Assembly (NCBI RefSeq): GCF_040115645.1
Contig: NC_089553.1
Span: 62,001-126,000 of the forward strand
Origin: Euwallacea fornicatus
Lineage: Eukaryota > Arthropoda > Insecta > Coleoptera > Curculionidae
Direction of reading: 5' to 3'
DNA length: 64,000 bases
Position 1 is the first letter of the stretch, and each line of letters begins with the position of its first letter. The position numbers were made by a program, and so were the translations under genes. Shown one piece after another: positions 24,398 through 35,487 of the stretch. Under the pieces are notes generated by a model, which worked only from the letters and a program-made list of their open reading frames with translations, was not told where the DNA came from and made no database searches.

Positions 24398-25405
24398 TTA
24401 ACATTTGGTTGCTTCTCCCTTTTAGGCAATCACTGCCTTTAATCTTTTAGGCATTGATCTTATTAAACGCTGGCAGAGCTCACAGGAATAGTTTCCCATT
24501 CCCGTTGGACTATGGACCACAGTTCTTCTTTATTTTTGACCTGATGACTCCTCACAGCAGCCTTAAGGTGTACCCAAAGATTTTCGATGGGATTTAGATC
24601 CGGCGATTGCGAAGGCCACGGCACAACAGAACTTGCTTTATTTTGAAAAAATTGTTTCACTCGCCTAGCCGTATGTTTCGGATCATTGCCTTGTTGATAT
24701 TTCCAAATTAATGGCATTTCTTCCGAAGCATATGGCAGCATAATATTTTTCATTATTTTAAGGTATTCCTCTTGGTTCAGGATTCCTTTTATCCAATAAA
24801 TAGGACCAACACCGAACCAAGGGAAGCAACCGGAGCAAATTTTATATTACCACCTCCATGTTCAAGAGTTTTTAGAGTATGTTTTGGAAGCAATTCCTGT
24901 TTTGGTGGCCTCCTCACGTACCGTCGACCATCCGAACCAAACAAATTAATTTTTGTTTCATCTGAAAAAAGAACATTTTGCACCATTTTATGTTATCATC
25001 TTCGTTTTCAAAGCGAAGATGATTTTTCGCACATTTTATTCTTTTTAATTTGTTTGTTTTTGATAACAACGGTATCTTCCGAGTCACTCGGCCATGTAAA
25101 TGAACTTCCTGCAATCGTCTTCGGATAGTTCTGGAACTTATTTCCAATTTTAGGTCCTTTTGAAGTTCTTTGGAACTTAAAAAAGTGTTTTTTGGGAATT
25201 CTCGCTTTATTCGGCGGTCGATCAAAATGGTTGTTTTCCTGTTACGACCGCGATTTTCTTGTTGTTCTTCGTGTTTAAGGACATTTGTTATTAACGTTTT
25301 CGATCTTCCTACTTTTTGAGAAATTTGACAAAGGAAATTGCCCTCATCTCTGAGTGTTTGTATTCTAGTTCTTTCAGTTAAAGAACAGTAGTTTTTACGC
25401 CCCAT
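24398..25405 (-). pseudogene. Tc1 transposase pseudogene, catalytic Asp lost
   Basis: The minus-strand remnant starts MGRKNYCSLTERTRIQTL at 25405 with a helix-turn-helix, a basic GRNRKTT stretch and a second HTH (SSRTIRRRLQEVHLHGR). The catalytic domain follows in shifted frames: VLFSDETKINLFGSDG (about 24970), then YQQGNDPKHTARRV (about 24690), then SPDLNPIENLW (about 24590). The position normally held by the second catalytic Asp (QDND) reads QGND, a direct loss of an active-site residue. Frameshifts occur near 24920-24980, 24770 and 24485. Confidence 0.9.
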
Positions 25406-25593
25406 CTGTTTGTATATTAATTATTAAAACGCATCAAAATGCATCGAAATAATTAATTAGACTTACCTTTCAATTGCTATTCTAATGAATGAGCAATTAT
25501 GAAGGTTTTTTAAAAAATAACGAGTTTTTAATGCACTGGTCCTATTATTATGACCACCTTAATTTTGACTGTCTAAACGAAACAGGGGAAGTA

Positions 25594-26856
25594 CCAGGTC
25601 TGTAAATATGAAACCAGAATCTTTTAATAAAAAGCATAACTTAGCTGCGCAATAATTATAAAAAATATTTTATTCGAAATATTTCCCATCGTTACATATA
25701 CATTTTTCCCATCTCTGTGGCAATTTGTGGATGCCACGCCAGAAGAACTGTTGTTCTTTTGAGGCAAACCGTTCATCGAGCCATTTTTGAACTGTTTCGT
25801 AAGAGGTGAAGTGCCGTTCTGCAAGAGCGTGTCCCATCGATCGTCACCATCGAAGTGATAATCGGATGGTGCCAAGTCGGGTGAATGAGCCGCATGCGAT
25901 AGTGCTTCCCAATGAAACGTCCAAATCGTTTCCTTCACCAGTTTTGCAGTGTGTGATGGTGCATTATCATGGAGCAATATCACCTTGTGTTGCCGTTCTT
26001 GATATTCTGGTCGTCTTTCACACAAAGCTCGATGCAAGTCCATCATTTGTTGTCGGTAACGTTCAGTATTAACTGTTTCTCCAGGTTTTAGCAGCTCATA
26101 ATAAATTACGCCTTTTTGATCCCACCAAACACAGAGCATTGTTTTCCGTCCACATCGATTTGGTCTTGCTGACGATGCTGATGGTTCGCCTGGAGTTACC
26201 CATGATTTTTTACGTTTACGATTCTCAAAATAGATCCATTTTTCGTCACCAGTCACAATTCGATGAAGAAATGACTTTCCGTTATACCTGGTAAGCAACA
26301 ATTGGCAAGTGGTATTTCGATTTTCTTGCCGTCTTTCATTGACTTCATGTGGAACCCATTTTCCTATCTTCTGAATTTTTCCCAAAGCTTTCAAACGAAT
26401 GGAAATGGCTTCTCGTGTCACATTTAATTGGTTCGCTAATTGTTGTTGCGTTTGAGTATCGTTCTCATCTAACAAAGCTGGTTTTCCACGCTCTTCGTTA
26501 TTGAGGTCAAAATCGCCACTTTTGAATTTTTCAAACCACTCATAGCACTGTGATTTTCCAAGGGCACGTTCACCGTAAGCTTCAACAAGCATGCGATGTG
26601 AATCTGCAGCCGTTTTTTTCAAGTGGTAACAGAAAATCAATGCTGTCCGCAAATCGTAATTTGTAGGCACAAAATTCGACATACTCAAAGCCATTGCAAA
26701 CTGTACTGCAGTATTGAACCTGTATTGTTATGATTTGAAAATCATTCTCAGATGTAAATAAGAGATGTAGTACCCTAATAACACGACAAGGTAGTACCTA
26801 TATTGACCAGTAGGGATATTTGGAGGCAAATTCCGGTTTCATATTTACAGACCTGG
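25594..26856 (-). mobile_element. Mariner element (mauritiana-type), nested in Tc1 copy 2
   Basis: A 1.26-kb element with near-identical inverted ends (CCAGGTCTGTAAATATGAAA) flanked by TA at 25592-25593 and 26857-26858. The CCAGGT tip and the transposase sequence resemble the Mos1/mauritiana group. It lies between the inner and outer right repeats of the surrounding Tc1, so it is younger than that element. Confidence 0.92.
25670..26694 (-). pseudogene. Mariner transposase (DD34D), frameshifted
   Basis: The minus-strand frame opens at 26694 (a second ATG at 26682 gives MSNFVP) and covers the HTH domain (FCYHLKKTAADSHRMLVE), the WVPHELN-type linker (here WVPHEVNE) and all three catalytic Asp residues: TGDEKWIYFEN, HDNAPSHTAKL and SPDLAPSDYH. 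I count 34 residues between the second and third. Immediately after the third Asp, near 25838-25850, extra bases shift the frame. The correct C-terminal reading (FASKEQQFFWRGIHKLPQRW) continues in another frame to a stop at 25670. A linker of roughly ten residues after ERGKP appears to be missing relative to Mos1. Almost intact, but not functional as read. Confidence 0.9.
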
Positions 26857-27025
26857 TACAATTCTAGTATAAGGTAATTCCCCTGGTTTCTATTGACACA
26901 CATAATTACCAACCTTGTAGAAATTTAGGACCGTATTTCGAACGAGATAGAATAACTTGCAATAAACTTTTTTCCATATTCAAAATTGAACCAGTAGTGG
27001 TCCTATCTCTATGGCCCCCACTGTA

Positions 27026-27639
27026 TGTACATGCTGCCAAGGTAGTAGCTTTATAATTCTATCTGACGCTTTTTAATGTTCATCTTTCAATATTCAGTTT
27101 CCCGTAATCTTCACCGGTCAACATTCAGATTTTTTGCTAAACACAATTTCCTCACTGACAAGAAAGAGAAAAATCCTTTTCGCTTCCCTTTTACCTGTCT
27201 TCTCGTAAAACCAAAATTACACGCATCCTCCATGCAGAACGATTAACCATTAGCCAGCCAAGCAACCAGTCCTCCCAGTTATACCTATACCAAGTAGCCA
27301 AGCTTCTTGATTAATATCTTATTGGTTTCTACACTGAGGGTCATTCGGAGGTACCCGCAATTTGTAGCCTTATTTATTGGATATTGAATTTTAAGCAGCG
27401 CTGCTATTAATGGTTATAAATTGCCACGTTGAAAATTGCCTTTAAAGTGTTTGGGACTATTATAATATCGAATGTTTTGTTATTTTATATTCGGTTTAGC
27501 AGCTGTGTTATTAGGCGTGTGATACACTTGTATAATACCGCAAACAAGTACTAAGACAAAGTATCCTTGTCTTCATCAATCAGCTACAAGGGCTATCAAG
27601 TAATTAAGATCAAGCGTTGCAGCATTAACATCTTTATTA
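27026..27639. other. Unassigned intronic DNA
   Basis: No gene or repeat was recognised between the Tc1 and the tandem triplication. Confidence 0.35.
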
Positions 27640-28398
27640 TTTTTTTATTTTAATCTCCTGAGGAACGTTTTCAGTGTAATTAAAGCGGTGGTTGATCACA
27701 TGCATTCTAAAGCAAGAGGGAATTTATTTTCTTTATTATTTAACTTCAGGCAAAATAAATGTACTCATTATTTCTTCGCTAATTAAACTTAACATTCAAT
27801 CCAATATTTACTTTATTCACTACCTATATCGATACGTTAGTATGCATAATTGCAAAACTCGGGAATATTTTTGTACATTTTAAATAATGGCACCCCCGGA
27901 TCAGTCATTTGCCCCCTCAAGAGAGCTAAACCTTTCCTGAGTAATTACAGCAATGGTTGATCTCCTGTATTGCAAGGCAAAAGCGAATTTATGTTCTTTA
28001 TTGCTTAACTTCAGGCAAAACAGAGGTACTCATTATTTCTTCACTAATGAAACTTAATATTCGGTACAATATTTACTTAATTCGCTAACTGTAAACAAAA
28101 CAGTATAATGCTTAATCGTAAAACTCCGGAATATATTTACACATTTTTAAAAGTGGCATCCCCGCATCAGTCATTTCTTCTTTCATGATGGTTGAATCTT
28201 TTCAGTGTAATTAAGGCAGAGGTTGATAACATTCATTGCAAAGCGAGCGCGAATTTATTTTCTTTATTGTGTAAATTCACGCAAAATAAATTTTCTAATT
28301 AAACTTAACATTCAACACAATATTTACTCAATACATAATTACAAAACTTAGGAAAATTTTTTCATATTTTAACATTTGTTAACAATGGCTCAAGATGG
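27640..28398. repeat. Tandem repeat, ~266-bp unit, about 2.8 copies
   Basis: Three consecutive units align closely. The anchor GTAATTAAAGC...GGTTGAT occurs at 27676, 27941 and 28207 (offsets 265 and 266). Each unit then carries a run resembling AATTTATTTTCTTTATT, the block CTCATTATTTCTTC (first two units), CTTAACATTCAATCCAATAT and a final AAAACTCGGGAATAT. Units 1 and 2 end with a CACCCCCGGATCAGTCATTT-type junction. This array is much less decayed than the ~170-bp arrays. It lies in the unc-4 intron. Confidence 0.88.
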
Positions 28399-29250
28399 CT
28401 GACACATCTCCGAGCCCTGTGCGTGTGACAAGGACAGAGAAAATGTAAACCGGGCTCCAATGTTGCCAAGCTTTGATTCTTTTAAGAAGAACGTTCGATT
28501 CGTAAGGCTTTCAATTTCAAATTAATCAGTGAATAAATTTATCGAACACGAAATAACAAATTTGTTTAGGTTTATCACTCTTTGATCTAATCCTAACAAT
28601 TTGTTCGTTTAATTAAAACCATAATATTCATTTAAGTATTTAGCAATTATCCAAATAGCACTATTACCTTACTCACGTTACCATCACTCTTCAATCTAGT
28701 ACCGCCATGATCGGTGCACCTAATTGCCGCAGGCTCACATTATCGTAGGTAATTGTAATTACGCTCTGTTTATTAATTTTACCCGCTGCGCGTATAGATT
28801 TTACTTTTAGATTGACACATAAATCAAAATCGCCAATTCGCAATTAATAATCCACGGCCGTGTGTAATTGTTTGTTTGGAGAGATTAATTGATTGTTCAA
28901 GGATTTCGTTATTAATTACACCTAATATAGCATGTTTAGACTTGCCACTTTGTTACTTTGAATGCACACATTGAACCAACCTTATCGACTTTTCAAACGA
29001 GAAAAATCTAAAATTTTGTAGGCGTCATTATCTCAAAAACTGTGCTAGGAAAAAAACACGCGATGAGGCAATTGATAAAAATCGACCATAGAATTCAGAG
29101 AAAATTTTGAAAGTAGCTTTATTTAATCAAATGGAAGATAAAGTTAACGTTTTTTTGCCTCCCTGTATATTTCACTACAATTTTATTATAGCTATGAGCG
29201 GTGCAAAATTCTCTTATCTGCTTTTTTCTCTAATTTAGTAAAAAATTATA
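28399..29250. other. Unassigned intronic DNA
   Basis: No gene or TE was recognised. About 28690-28960 has balanced composition and several TAATTA-type sites (homeodomain core), which is compatible with a regulatory block but not diagnostic. Confidence 0.3.
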
Positions 29251-31370
29251 CAGGTTATTTCGGATGAACTCTAGAGGAATCGCGTACACCATAAGAAATA
29301 GGAACTCCTTAAATTAGAGAATGCCCCTTTCTGTTTTCTTTCAAATGTGAAATATTCCGAATGGCTCCGAAGTTACTTGAGAAAATCTGATTTTTTTCAA
29401 TTCCTTTTTTATTGTTTTCTGAGTTCATTTCAAAATATATGTTAAAATAAATTTGCCATTCTTTTTCTTCTCTGCTAAATGATGTTTTTAGATTTCCTAT
29501 CCGACGTTTTTTTTCCTCGAAACCATCATCGACTTTGTTTCTTTAAGTAGTCAACTTTTTTTATTTCACGCGCAGTAAATTCTACTTTTTTTCTGAATCC
29601 GACGATATATCACACGATTTATTAAATAGTTTAGCCCAAAAATTGTCATTCTCCCTTTTTTAACACATCGTAACTTTTATTCGACATGATAAGTGGTTTG
29701 AAAATAATTTGTATAGATCTATCACCTAGTGACAACCAATACTTGTCAATTATATTAAAATATAATTGTTTAGTAGTTGTTGATTTGTGTTGTATTTTCA
29801 TGCAGTAAAATTTACAGCAACGGAGCATTATTCCAAAGAAAATAAATTACGATTGCTTTGCTGTTATATTAAAAATTTCAAAAAATGTTCCCAAGCAATA
29901 TTTTCAAAAATATGGCGAACGACGTCAACCTAATCGGTCCATATTCAAGCAATAAATTACTAATTTAAAAAAATATGGTTCATTTAGTAAACCAGTGCTG
30001 CAGTTCCAAAAAAGCTTTAAAGCTCAACAAGAAATTGCGGTTTTACTTGCGGTAGCAGAACAGAATAACGTAAATCTTCGAAGTATTGGAAATGACCATG
30101 CTCTTCACAAAACAGTAGCGCAAAGAGTGTTTCGTAAGCAAAGATGCCATCCTTATAAGTATTACATCTCTCAAAGTTTGATTTTTAGAGACTTCGAGCA
30201 TAGAAGAATCTTTTGCGACTGGTTACATAGACAATGTTATGAAGACTATCATTTTCCTTATCAGATTTTGTGGACAAACGAGAGTTATTTTTCAATCAAT
30301 TACATCTTCAATCGAAAAAATCATCATTATTGGGCCACAAAAAATGAAAATCGCGCTCAAACATCCGGATATCAACAGCACTTTAGATTTAATATATAAT
30401 GTGGTATTCTGGGAACACAAATTATTGGACTTATAATTTATCACAGAACTCTAAATTTTGAAAAATACGGACAGTTTTTAAGAAACCAAATTGAAAATAC
30501 TCTGGACCACCTTCTTTTAGTAGTTACCCGCAATATGTGGTTCTAACAATGGGGCCCTTCCTCACCACTATAGGTGTGGTACTAAATATTTAAGAGGCCG
30601 TTTTTCAAATAATTTGATTTCTAGTAAGGGTCCCATAAACTGGCCACCGCAATCTCCCGATGTTGCACCAATGGATTTTTTCTTCTGAGGATCCCTAAAA
30701 ATTAAGATTGCTTTAAGACTTTCCCAAATTGATGAGTTGAAGGTTACATTTCGACGTAATAAGAAAGATAACTCCAGAGGTTTCAAATAGTGTTATGGAA
30801 GAAATTGTTAATCTGTTTTATTTATGTTTGGAAAATGAGAGTGGAATATGTGAACATAAAAAGATATTATTTAAAACCATTTTTTTGCGTTTATTTTCAA
30901 AGCCACCCTCTATGTCGAATAAAAGTTATGTTATGTTGGAAAACGGAGAATGAGGCTTTTTGGACAAATCCATTTGATAAATAATAAGAGTGATGTATCA
31001 TTGGATTAAGAAAAAAAGTAAAATGTAATGACCGTAAAATAAAATTTATAAACTATTTAAAAAAACAAAGTTGATGATGGTTTGGAAGAAACGAAACACT
31101 ATCTTATAGAGGAGAAAAAGTGGCAATGAAAATTTCAAATTCATTTTAACATATGTATCTCTTAAAATAAAATCAGAAAACGATAAAAGCGGAGTTGCTA
31201 AAAATCGGTTTTTCTCAAATAACTTCGAGTCCATTCGGAATTGTTTAAATCTGAAATTATAAATTTGAAAAACATGAAGAGCTGCAACTTTTCTCTAATT
31301 TAACCACCTACCTATCTCTTATGGTTTAGGAGATTCTTGTAGAGTGCATTTTTATTCAGCCCAATCTGTG
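29251..31370 (+). mobile_element. Old mariner-like element in unc-4 intron
   Basis: A TA-flanked element of about 2.1 kb whose ends are inverted over some 240 bp (29251-29490 and about 31090-31370). Shared blocks include ACCATAAGAAATAGG, AAATTAGAGAA, ATTCCGAATGG and ATATGTTAAAATAAATTTG. A decayed transposase lies between the arms on the + strand. The arms have diverged considerably. Confidence 0.75.
29895..30800 (+). pseudogene. Mariner-like transposase remnant
   Basis: About 29910-29995 reads KYGERRQPNRSIFKQ, a stop, then KKYGSFSKP, the usual N-terminal DNA-binding region of insect mariner-like transposases. The open frame at 29995-30399 adds HPYKYYISQSLIFRDFEHRR and ILWTNESYFSINYIFNRKN, where the first catalytic Asp (normally TDE) is replaced by Asn (TNE). 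Around 30640-30690 WPPQSPDVAPMDFFF supplies the third catalytic Asp. The segment between is frameshifted and deleted. Clearly inactive. Confidence 0.8.
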
Positions 31371-32639
31371 TATTGAACTTAGTATTGTTAGAAATATGAG
31401 GCTCTTTGTATATGGATAATAACGTTGGGGTGATGATTTGCTGTTGCAAAAAAAAATGCATTTTCGTAGTGAATGATACAATAATTACTTCCAAATACTT
31501 CGAGAGATAAATATCAAAATACGTATATGTACTCATACAGCCCATTCATTTCAAATAGCAACTCATAATTTCGTTAAAAGTTGCTAATAGAATCTCCAAG
31601 TTAGCGATACGCTAAAAAGGGCATAGCGCGTAGTAGCGTCAAGGCAATGAACATAACTTGATGACTTGCTTTGTCAGAAAACAAAGCACCACTGTGGCTG
31701 TCGAAAATAAGAAATCAACTGGTATGTTTGATGGTGCAGTATTGCCTTTTTATATGACACCTGTCTAATTTAACAAATAAGAAAATCCCAATTCTGCAAA
31801 ATTTCAGAGAAAGAAACGCACAGTAATGCCCCCCACCGCTTAGTCGAAGCAGTTAGCGGTAAATCGAAATTACAATTTGGCAACAGAGCAAAAAAACGTG
31901 AATCGTGTAATATTAACAAGACAATTGATGTGGGCGCCTGATGATTTTGTATTTGTTAATGTCGAAAAAATATAAGTGGCTCGCTGTTAAAAATAAAAAG
32001 ACAATTGACATTTATGATGCATTCATCCAGCGTTGCCGATTCGCATGAAAAGTATTGAAATAAGGAATAACACTCAGCATTGAACGGATATTAAATATTA
32101 AAACCGCACAACATGAAACCCAAATCGATCTTAAATGACAAACCATTTGCATTTTTATCACGCCTTTCCGTGTATATTTTACTTACGGAAAATGGATTTT
32201 AAATGACTTGATTATTTTGTTACAATTCCGCTTTTGTTAGCATATTAGTGTTATTAATTCGTTCGTTTTTTCGGCCACGCTGCGCTACGGATCTATAATT
32301 ATTTTCGTATTACGCCCTGTATAATATTAGCGCGCTCTTGACACAGCCACTAGGCTTTAATTTCTGGCTCATTATATACAGTGGACCAAAACCTTTTCTG
32401 CATATGCAGAAGAACTCATTTTCAACATCATCAAACTTGGTCTAACACTTCGAAGGATTTCAGCCCACCGCCCGCCTTTTAAAATAACTTCATTAGGCCG
32501 AACCTAAGTGGGTCGTTAGTTTCGACTTTGGGCCCAGATTTCCTCTCTAAAACCGCACGAAATTGCGCCTAACATTTTTTTAATAACAGGTATTATATCA
32601 GGCTTTTTCTAAAATAAAATTAATTTGCTTTCACGAAAA
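31371..32639. other. Unassigned intronic DNA
   Basis: No gene was recognised. A lone TACAGTGGACC at about 32378 looks like a Tc1/mariner end, but no partner was found. Confidence 0.3.
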
Positions 32640-32860
32640 CCCGACGGTTGCGGTAGTTTTGGGGTACCGTAATTACCGAGCTCGGTAATTATTTTCTTGG
32701 TCTAGGTAAAAGTGGCCTACGCCCCTGGGGCGTCTAGGCTAAGGGTTACCTCGAGGTCGGGAGGGGGTTAAAAAGCCCCGAATCGGCCGCCAAAACCAAA
32801 CTCCCGAAGGATCGATTGCCCGGACTGCCAGATCGGCCTTTGATACACGCTAACTTTCCA
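32640..32860. promoter_or_regulatory. GC-rich block with homeodomain-site palindrome in unc-4 intron
   Basis: A compact GC-rich block in AT-rich intron sequence. It contains a perfect 22-bp palindrome at 32670-32691, with half-site TAATTACCGAG followed by its exact reverse complement, so two TAATTA homeodomain cores face each other. An 11-bp GCCCCTGGGGC palindrome follows at about 32720-32730. A developmental enhancer, perhaps autoregulated by a homeodomain dimer, is a reasonable inference but untested. Confidence 0.35.
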
Positions 32861-34105
32861 ATATTGACTGGTAATCTTGGGGGATAAATCCCTACCCAGA
32901 TACGTCTATTGTTTTCGAATTGATGGTGGAATGAAGTTCCGGAAGGAACTGTCGAATAGAAAAAGTTGGAAATTTGTTATTGGGGATACTTTTCGCTCTT
33001 AAAACTTTACCTTGAAAGTAAACTCAGGTGATAAAGCAGCGAATTACATGCCGTATCTAGTACCCTACTTCATCGATATAGAAATCCCTGTGAAATTTGG
33101 AACTACTCAAAACTTTTCTCGTTTTTGCATATACAGTAGAGCAAGACCTCATGTTTAATCGGACAAACGTTGTTTGTAAGTAGGAGATTCATAAATGTTA
33201 GCAAAATCATGACACACCACCGAGACAAGAGGAATCACTAGGGATTTTTGCCCTTGTTGGAGCTTTTGCTTGAGAAAACGACGATTAAGTTACCATACTG
33301 ACAAAATATACGAAATCATCATAGGGTCAAGTTATGTTCGACTGAAAAAATGCCTGAAAAATCTTCCCAATCTGTCGACATAAGTATAATTACCTCCTAC
33401 GCTTTACTGCATTGTCGGAATCCCTTTGCCAGTCAGAATAGACTAGCAAATGTGCAAGTCTTTTATCGAAATGTGATTAATTTTTCCACATTTCATAAAC
33501 CAACATGAATTCAATATTTGAATTATTCTGGCACGAAAAGGCTTCATATTAACCATATCCTTATCGACACCAGAAACGCTTATTCAATAATACATAAATT
33601 GATACAGTTAGCTTAAAATGAAACGTTTCTAAGGATAAGTGCATTTACCAAAGTTAAACTGTTCCTCAAAAACCCTGGTACGTGACCCAAATATGAACCT
33701 CAAATCATCAAAAATGGTCTGAAATTGCAACGATAATATCTTGCAGTATGAGTAATCAATACACCAATAATCGCAAAATACTTATTAGATCAGATCATAA
33801 AAAGAAAAAAATATATATTTATTAGTTTTTACCGTTCTTACACCCAGACATTGCCAAACAACAACAAATCTGTTTTTATAATTTTCAAAAATACATACTA
33901 GGTAACTCTTAAGAGGACTCGAACTAACCCCAAAGCAACTCTCAGCAATTCAGAAGATTTGAAAGGGCACCAAAATATCCGAGAAAACGTTCCTAATACT
34001 TCCTTTTCTTTCTCCATTGCTTCCTTGACAAATTTGATCACTACAGCACAAAAAATCAACTACCACTTCTTGATCAAACCTAATTATGATTTCTCTTTGT
34101 TTCAG
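32861..34105. other. Unassigned DNA at the 3' end of the homeodomain intron
   Basis: No gene was recognised. A pogo-like end, CAGTAGAGCAAGACCTC, occurs at about 33133 without a visible partner. Confidence 0.3.
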
Positions 34106-34310
34106 GTGTGGTTCCAAAACCGGCGAGCAAAATGGCGGAAAAAGGAGCACACCAAGAAGGGACCGGGTCGGCCTGCGCACAACGCTCATCCCCAATCTTG
34201 CTCTGGCGAGCCAATCCCTCCTGCAGAGCTCAGAGCTAGAGAGAGGGCGAGACGCAGGAAAAAACTTCAGAAAGCTCTGGAAAGGCAAGCCAGGAAATTG
34301 AGAGCTAAAG
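34106..34310 (+). CDS. unc-4: unc-4 homeobox gene, recognition-helix exon
   Basis: After the acceptor (TTTGTTTCAG, ending 34105) this exon continues in phase 0 with VWFQNRRAKWRKKE. It completes the 60-residue homeodomain, with Gln at position 50 and Asn at 51, as in the Q50 paired-like subgroup. The following HTKKGPGRPAHNAHPQ and EPIPPAELRARERARRRKK stretches, ending in QARKLRAK, are the Unc-4-specific basic extension that separates it from other Q50 homeodomain proteins. The exon ends with one base of a split Gly codon before the donor GTCAGT at 34311. Reading past the donor gives a stop within a few codons, which supports the splice site. Confidence 0.96.
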
Positions 34311-35487
34311 GTCAGTGTAAACTGTCAATATAGTCTAAACCAAAGACTAGCAAACAGGAGATTGGATAGAGGTTACGAAACGTATTGTTGCTGACGGTAA
34401 CACCATCTAGTGGAGCTTCGGCACATTAGTTATAAAAAATCAAAATCACTCAAAATCCAAGCAATTTTTCATCACGAATTACGCGATAAAGGAAACAATG
34501 ATGAAGGATTATGTGTATTTTTTTGACGAGTTGTCATATGGTTCTAATACACCATCTAGGATATTTGCCCCCGCCATTTTAGAACTTCGGTATATTATTA
34601 ATAAACAAATTTTTCGTATAGTGCTTCTTCAATGTACATGAATGACATACAGTCGCTCAAAAAAGTATTAGTACAGCGGAAAAAAAATTCTGTGACCCAT
34701 AATTTTCGACTGATTTTGTTCAAAATTTGTATAATGAAAAATCAATCCTAAACTCAGTTTAGGGGTTCGAGCAAGTTTTGAAAATTAAATTTTTAGAGTG
34801 CTTTTTATGGTCTTAAAAAAAAGTCCATTTCGAAAACTTCTTGTGCGGTGGAAATTTTTCAGTAGGATTTTAATGATCCTGTAGAGGGGATTTTTCTACG
34901 TATATCCTGAAAATTCGATCAAAGTCAGACCACAAATAAGGGAGTTGCAGCTGTTTAAATTCGCCAAAAAGTGACGATTCTCACGCAAAATAATAAAATT
35001 AAACATTTTTGGCGAATTTAAACAGCTGCAACTCCCTTATTTGTGGTCTGACTTTGATCGAATTTTCAGGATATACGTAGAAAAATCTCCTCTACAGGAT
35101 CATTAAAATCCTACTGAAAAATTTCCACCGCACAAGAAGTTTTCGAAATGGACTTTTTTTTAAGACCATAAAAAGCACTCTAAAAATTTAATTTTCAAAA
35201 CTTGCTCGAACACCTAAACTGAGTTTAGGATTGATTTTTCATTATACAAATTTTGAACAAAATCAGTCGAAAATTATGGGTCACAGAATTTTTTTCCCGC
35301 TGTACGAATACTTTTTTGAGCGACTGTACATGTAACTATTGCAAAATGGCCAACTTACGCCATTTTGGATAGATTTGGGCATCTGTGCCAACTCTTTTTA
35401 TGTGTTCAGTAAAAGATGGCGCCACTTTTGAATGTACTCATTTTTTTCTCGCAATAACTAACTGACTTCTTTAACTTTTTGTTTCAG
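34311..35487 (+). other. unc-4: unc-4 last intron with foldback element
   Basis: This 1.18-kb intron runs from the GTCAGT donor to the TTTTGTTTCAG acceptor. More than half of it is the palindromic element at 34650-35326. A small inverted repeat, AAAATGGC with GCCATTTT, follows at 35342-35365. Confidence 0.9.
34650..35326. mobile_element. Nearly perfect 677-bp foldback/MITE in the last unc-4 intron
   Basis: Two 321-bp arms (34650-34970 and 35006-35326) are reverse complements with only a handful of mismatches, separated by a 35-bp loop. The tips begin CAGTCGCTCAAAAAAGTATT, and TA flanks both sides (34648-34649 and 35327-35328), typical of the Tc1/mariner superfamily. There is no coding content. 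The near-identity of the arms implies recent insertion or gene conversion. It lies about 340 bp after exon 34106-34310 and 161 bp before exon 35488-35762. Confidence 0.92.

Larger units (their letters stand above)
24140..27023 (-). mobile_element. Tc1-like transposon, copy 2, with nested mariner
   Basis: The outer ends are inverted (CAGTGGTGGCCATAGAAATA on the left, CAGTGGGGGCCATAGAGATA read inward on the right), with TA flanks at 24138-24139 and 27024-27025. Inner direct repeats lie at 24326-24349 and 25535-25558, about 185 and 200 bp from the tips once the nested mariner is subtracted, giving an IR/DR arrangement. A mariner element interrupts it at 25594-26856. Without that insertion the element is about 1.6 kb. 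Confidence 0.9.
20096..34105 (+). other. unc-4: unc-4 homeodomain intron (14 kb)
   Basis: The intron has a GTAAGT donor at 20096 and a TTTCTCTTTGTTTCAG acceptor ending 34105. It contains a diverged tandem array, an MLE-derived MITE, a Tc1 with a nested mariner, a 266-bp tandem triplication, an old MLE, and GC-rich patches that are candidates for enhancers. It splits the homeobox between codons 46 and 47. Confidence 0.9.

Noticed and set aside
25838..25850. Programmed frameshift in the mariner transposase
   Set aside because: Mariners are not known to use frameshifting, there is no slippery site, and the lesion looks like a local duplication.
25806..26072. 88-codon + strand ORF
   Set aside because: Antisense shadow of the mariner transposase.
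32378..32400. TACAGTGGACC as a Tc1/mariner element end
   Set aside because: No inverted partner was found within several kilobases.
33133..33180. CAGTAGAGCAAGACCTC as a pogo-type MITE end
   Set aside because: A plausible tip, but no matching right end or target duplication was found.
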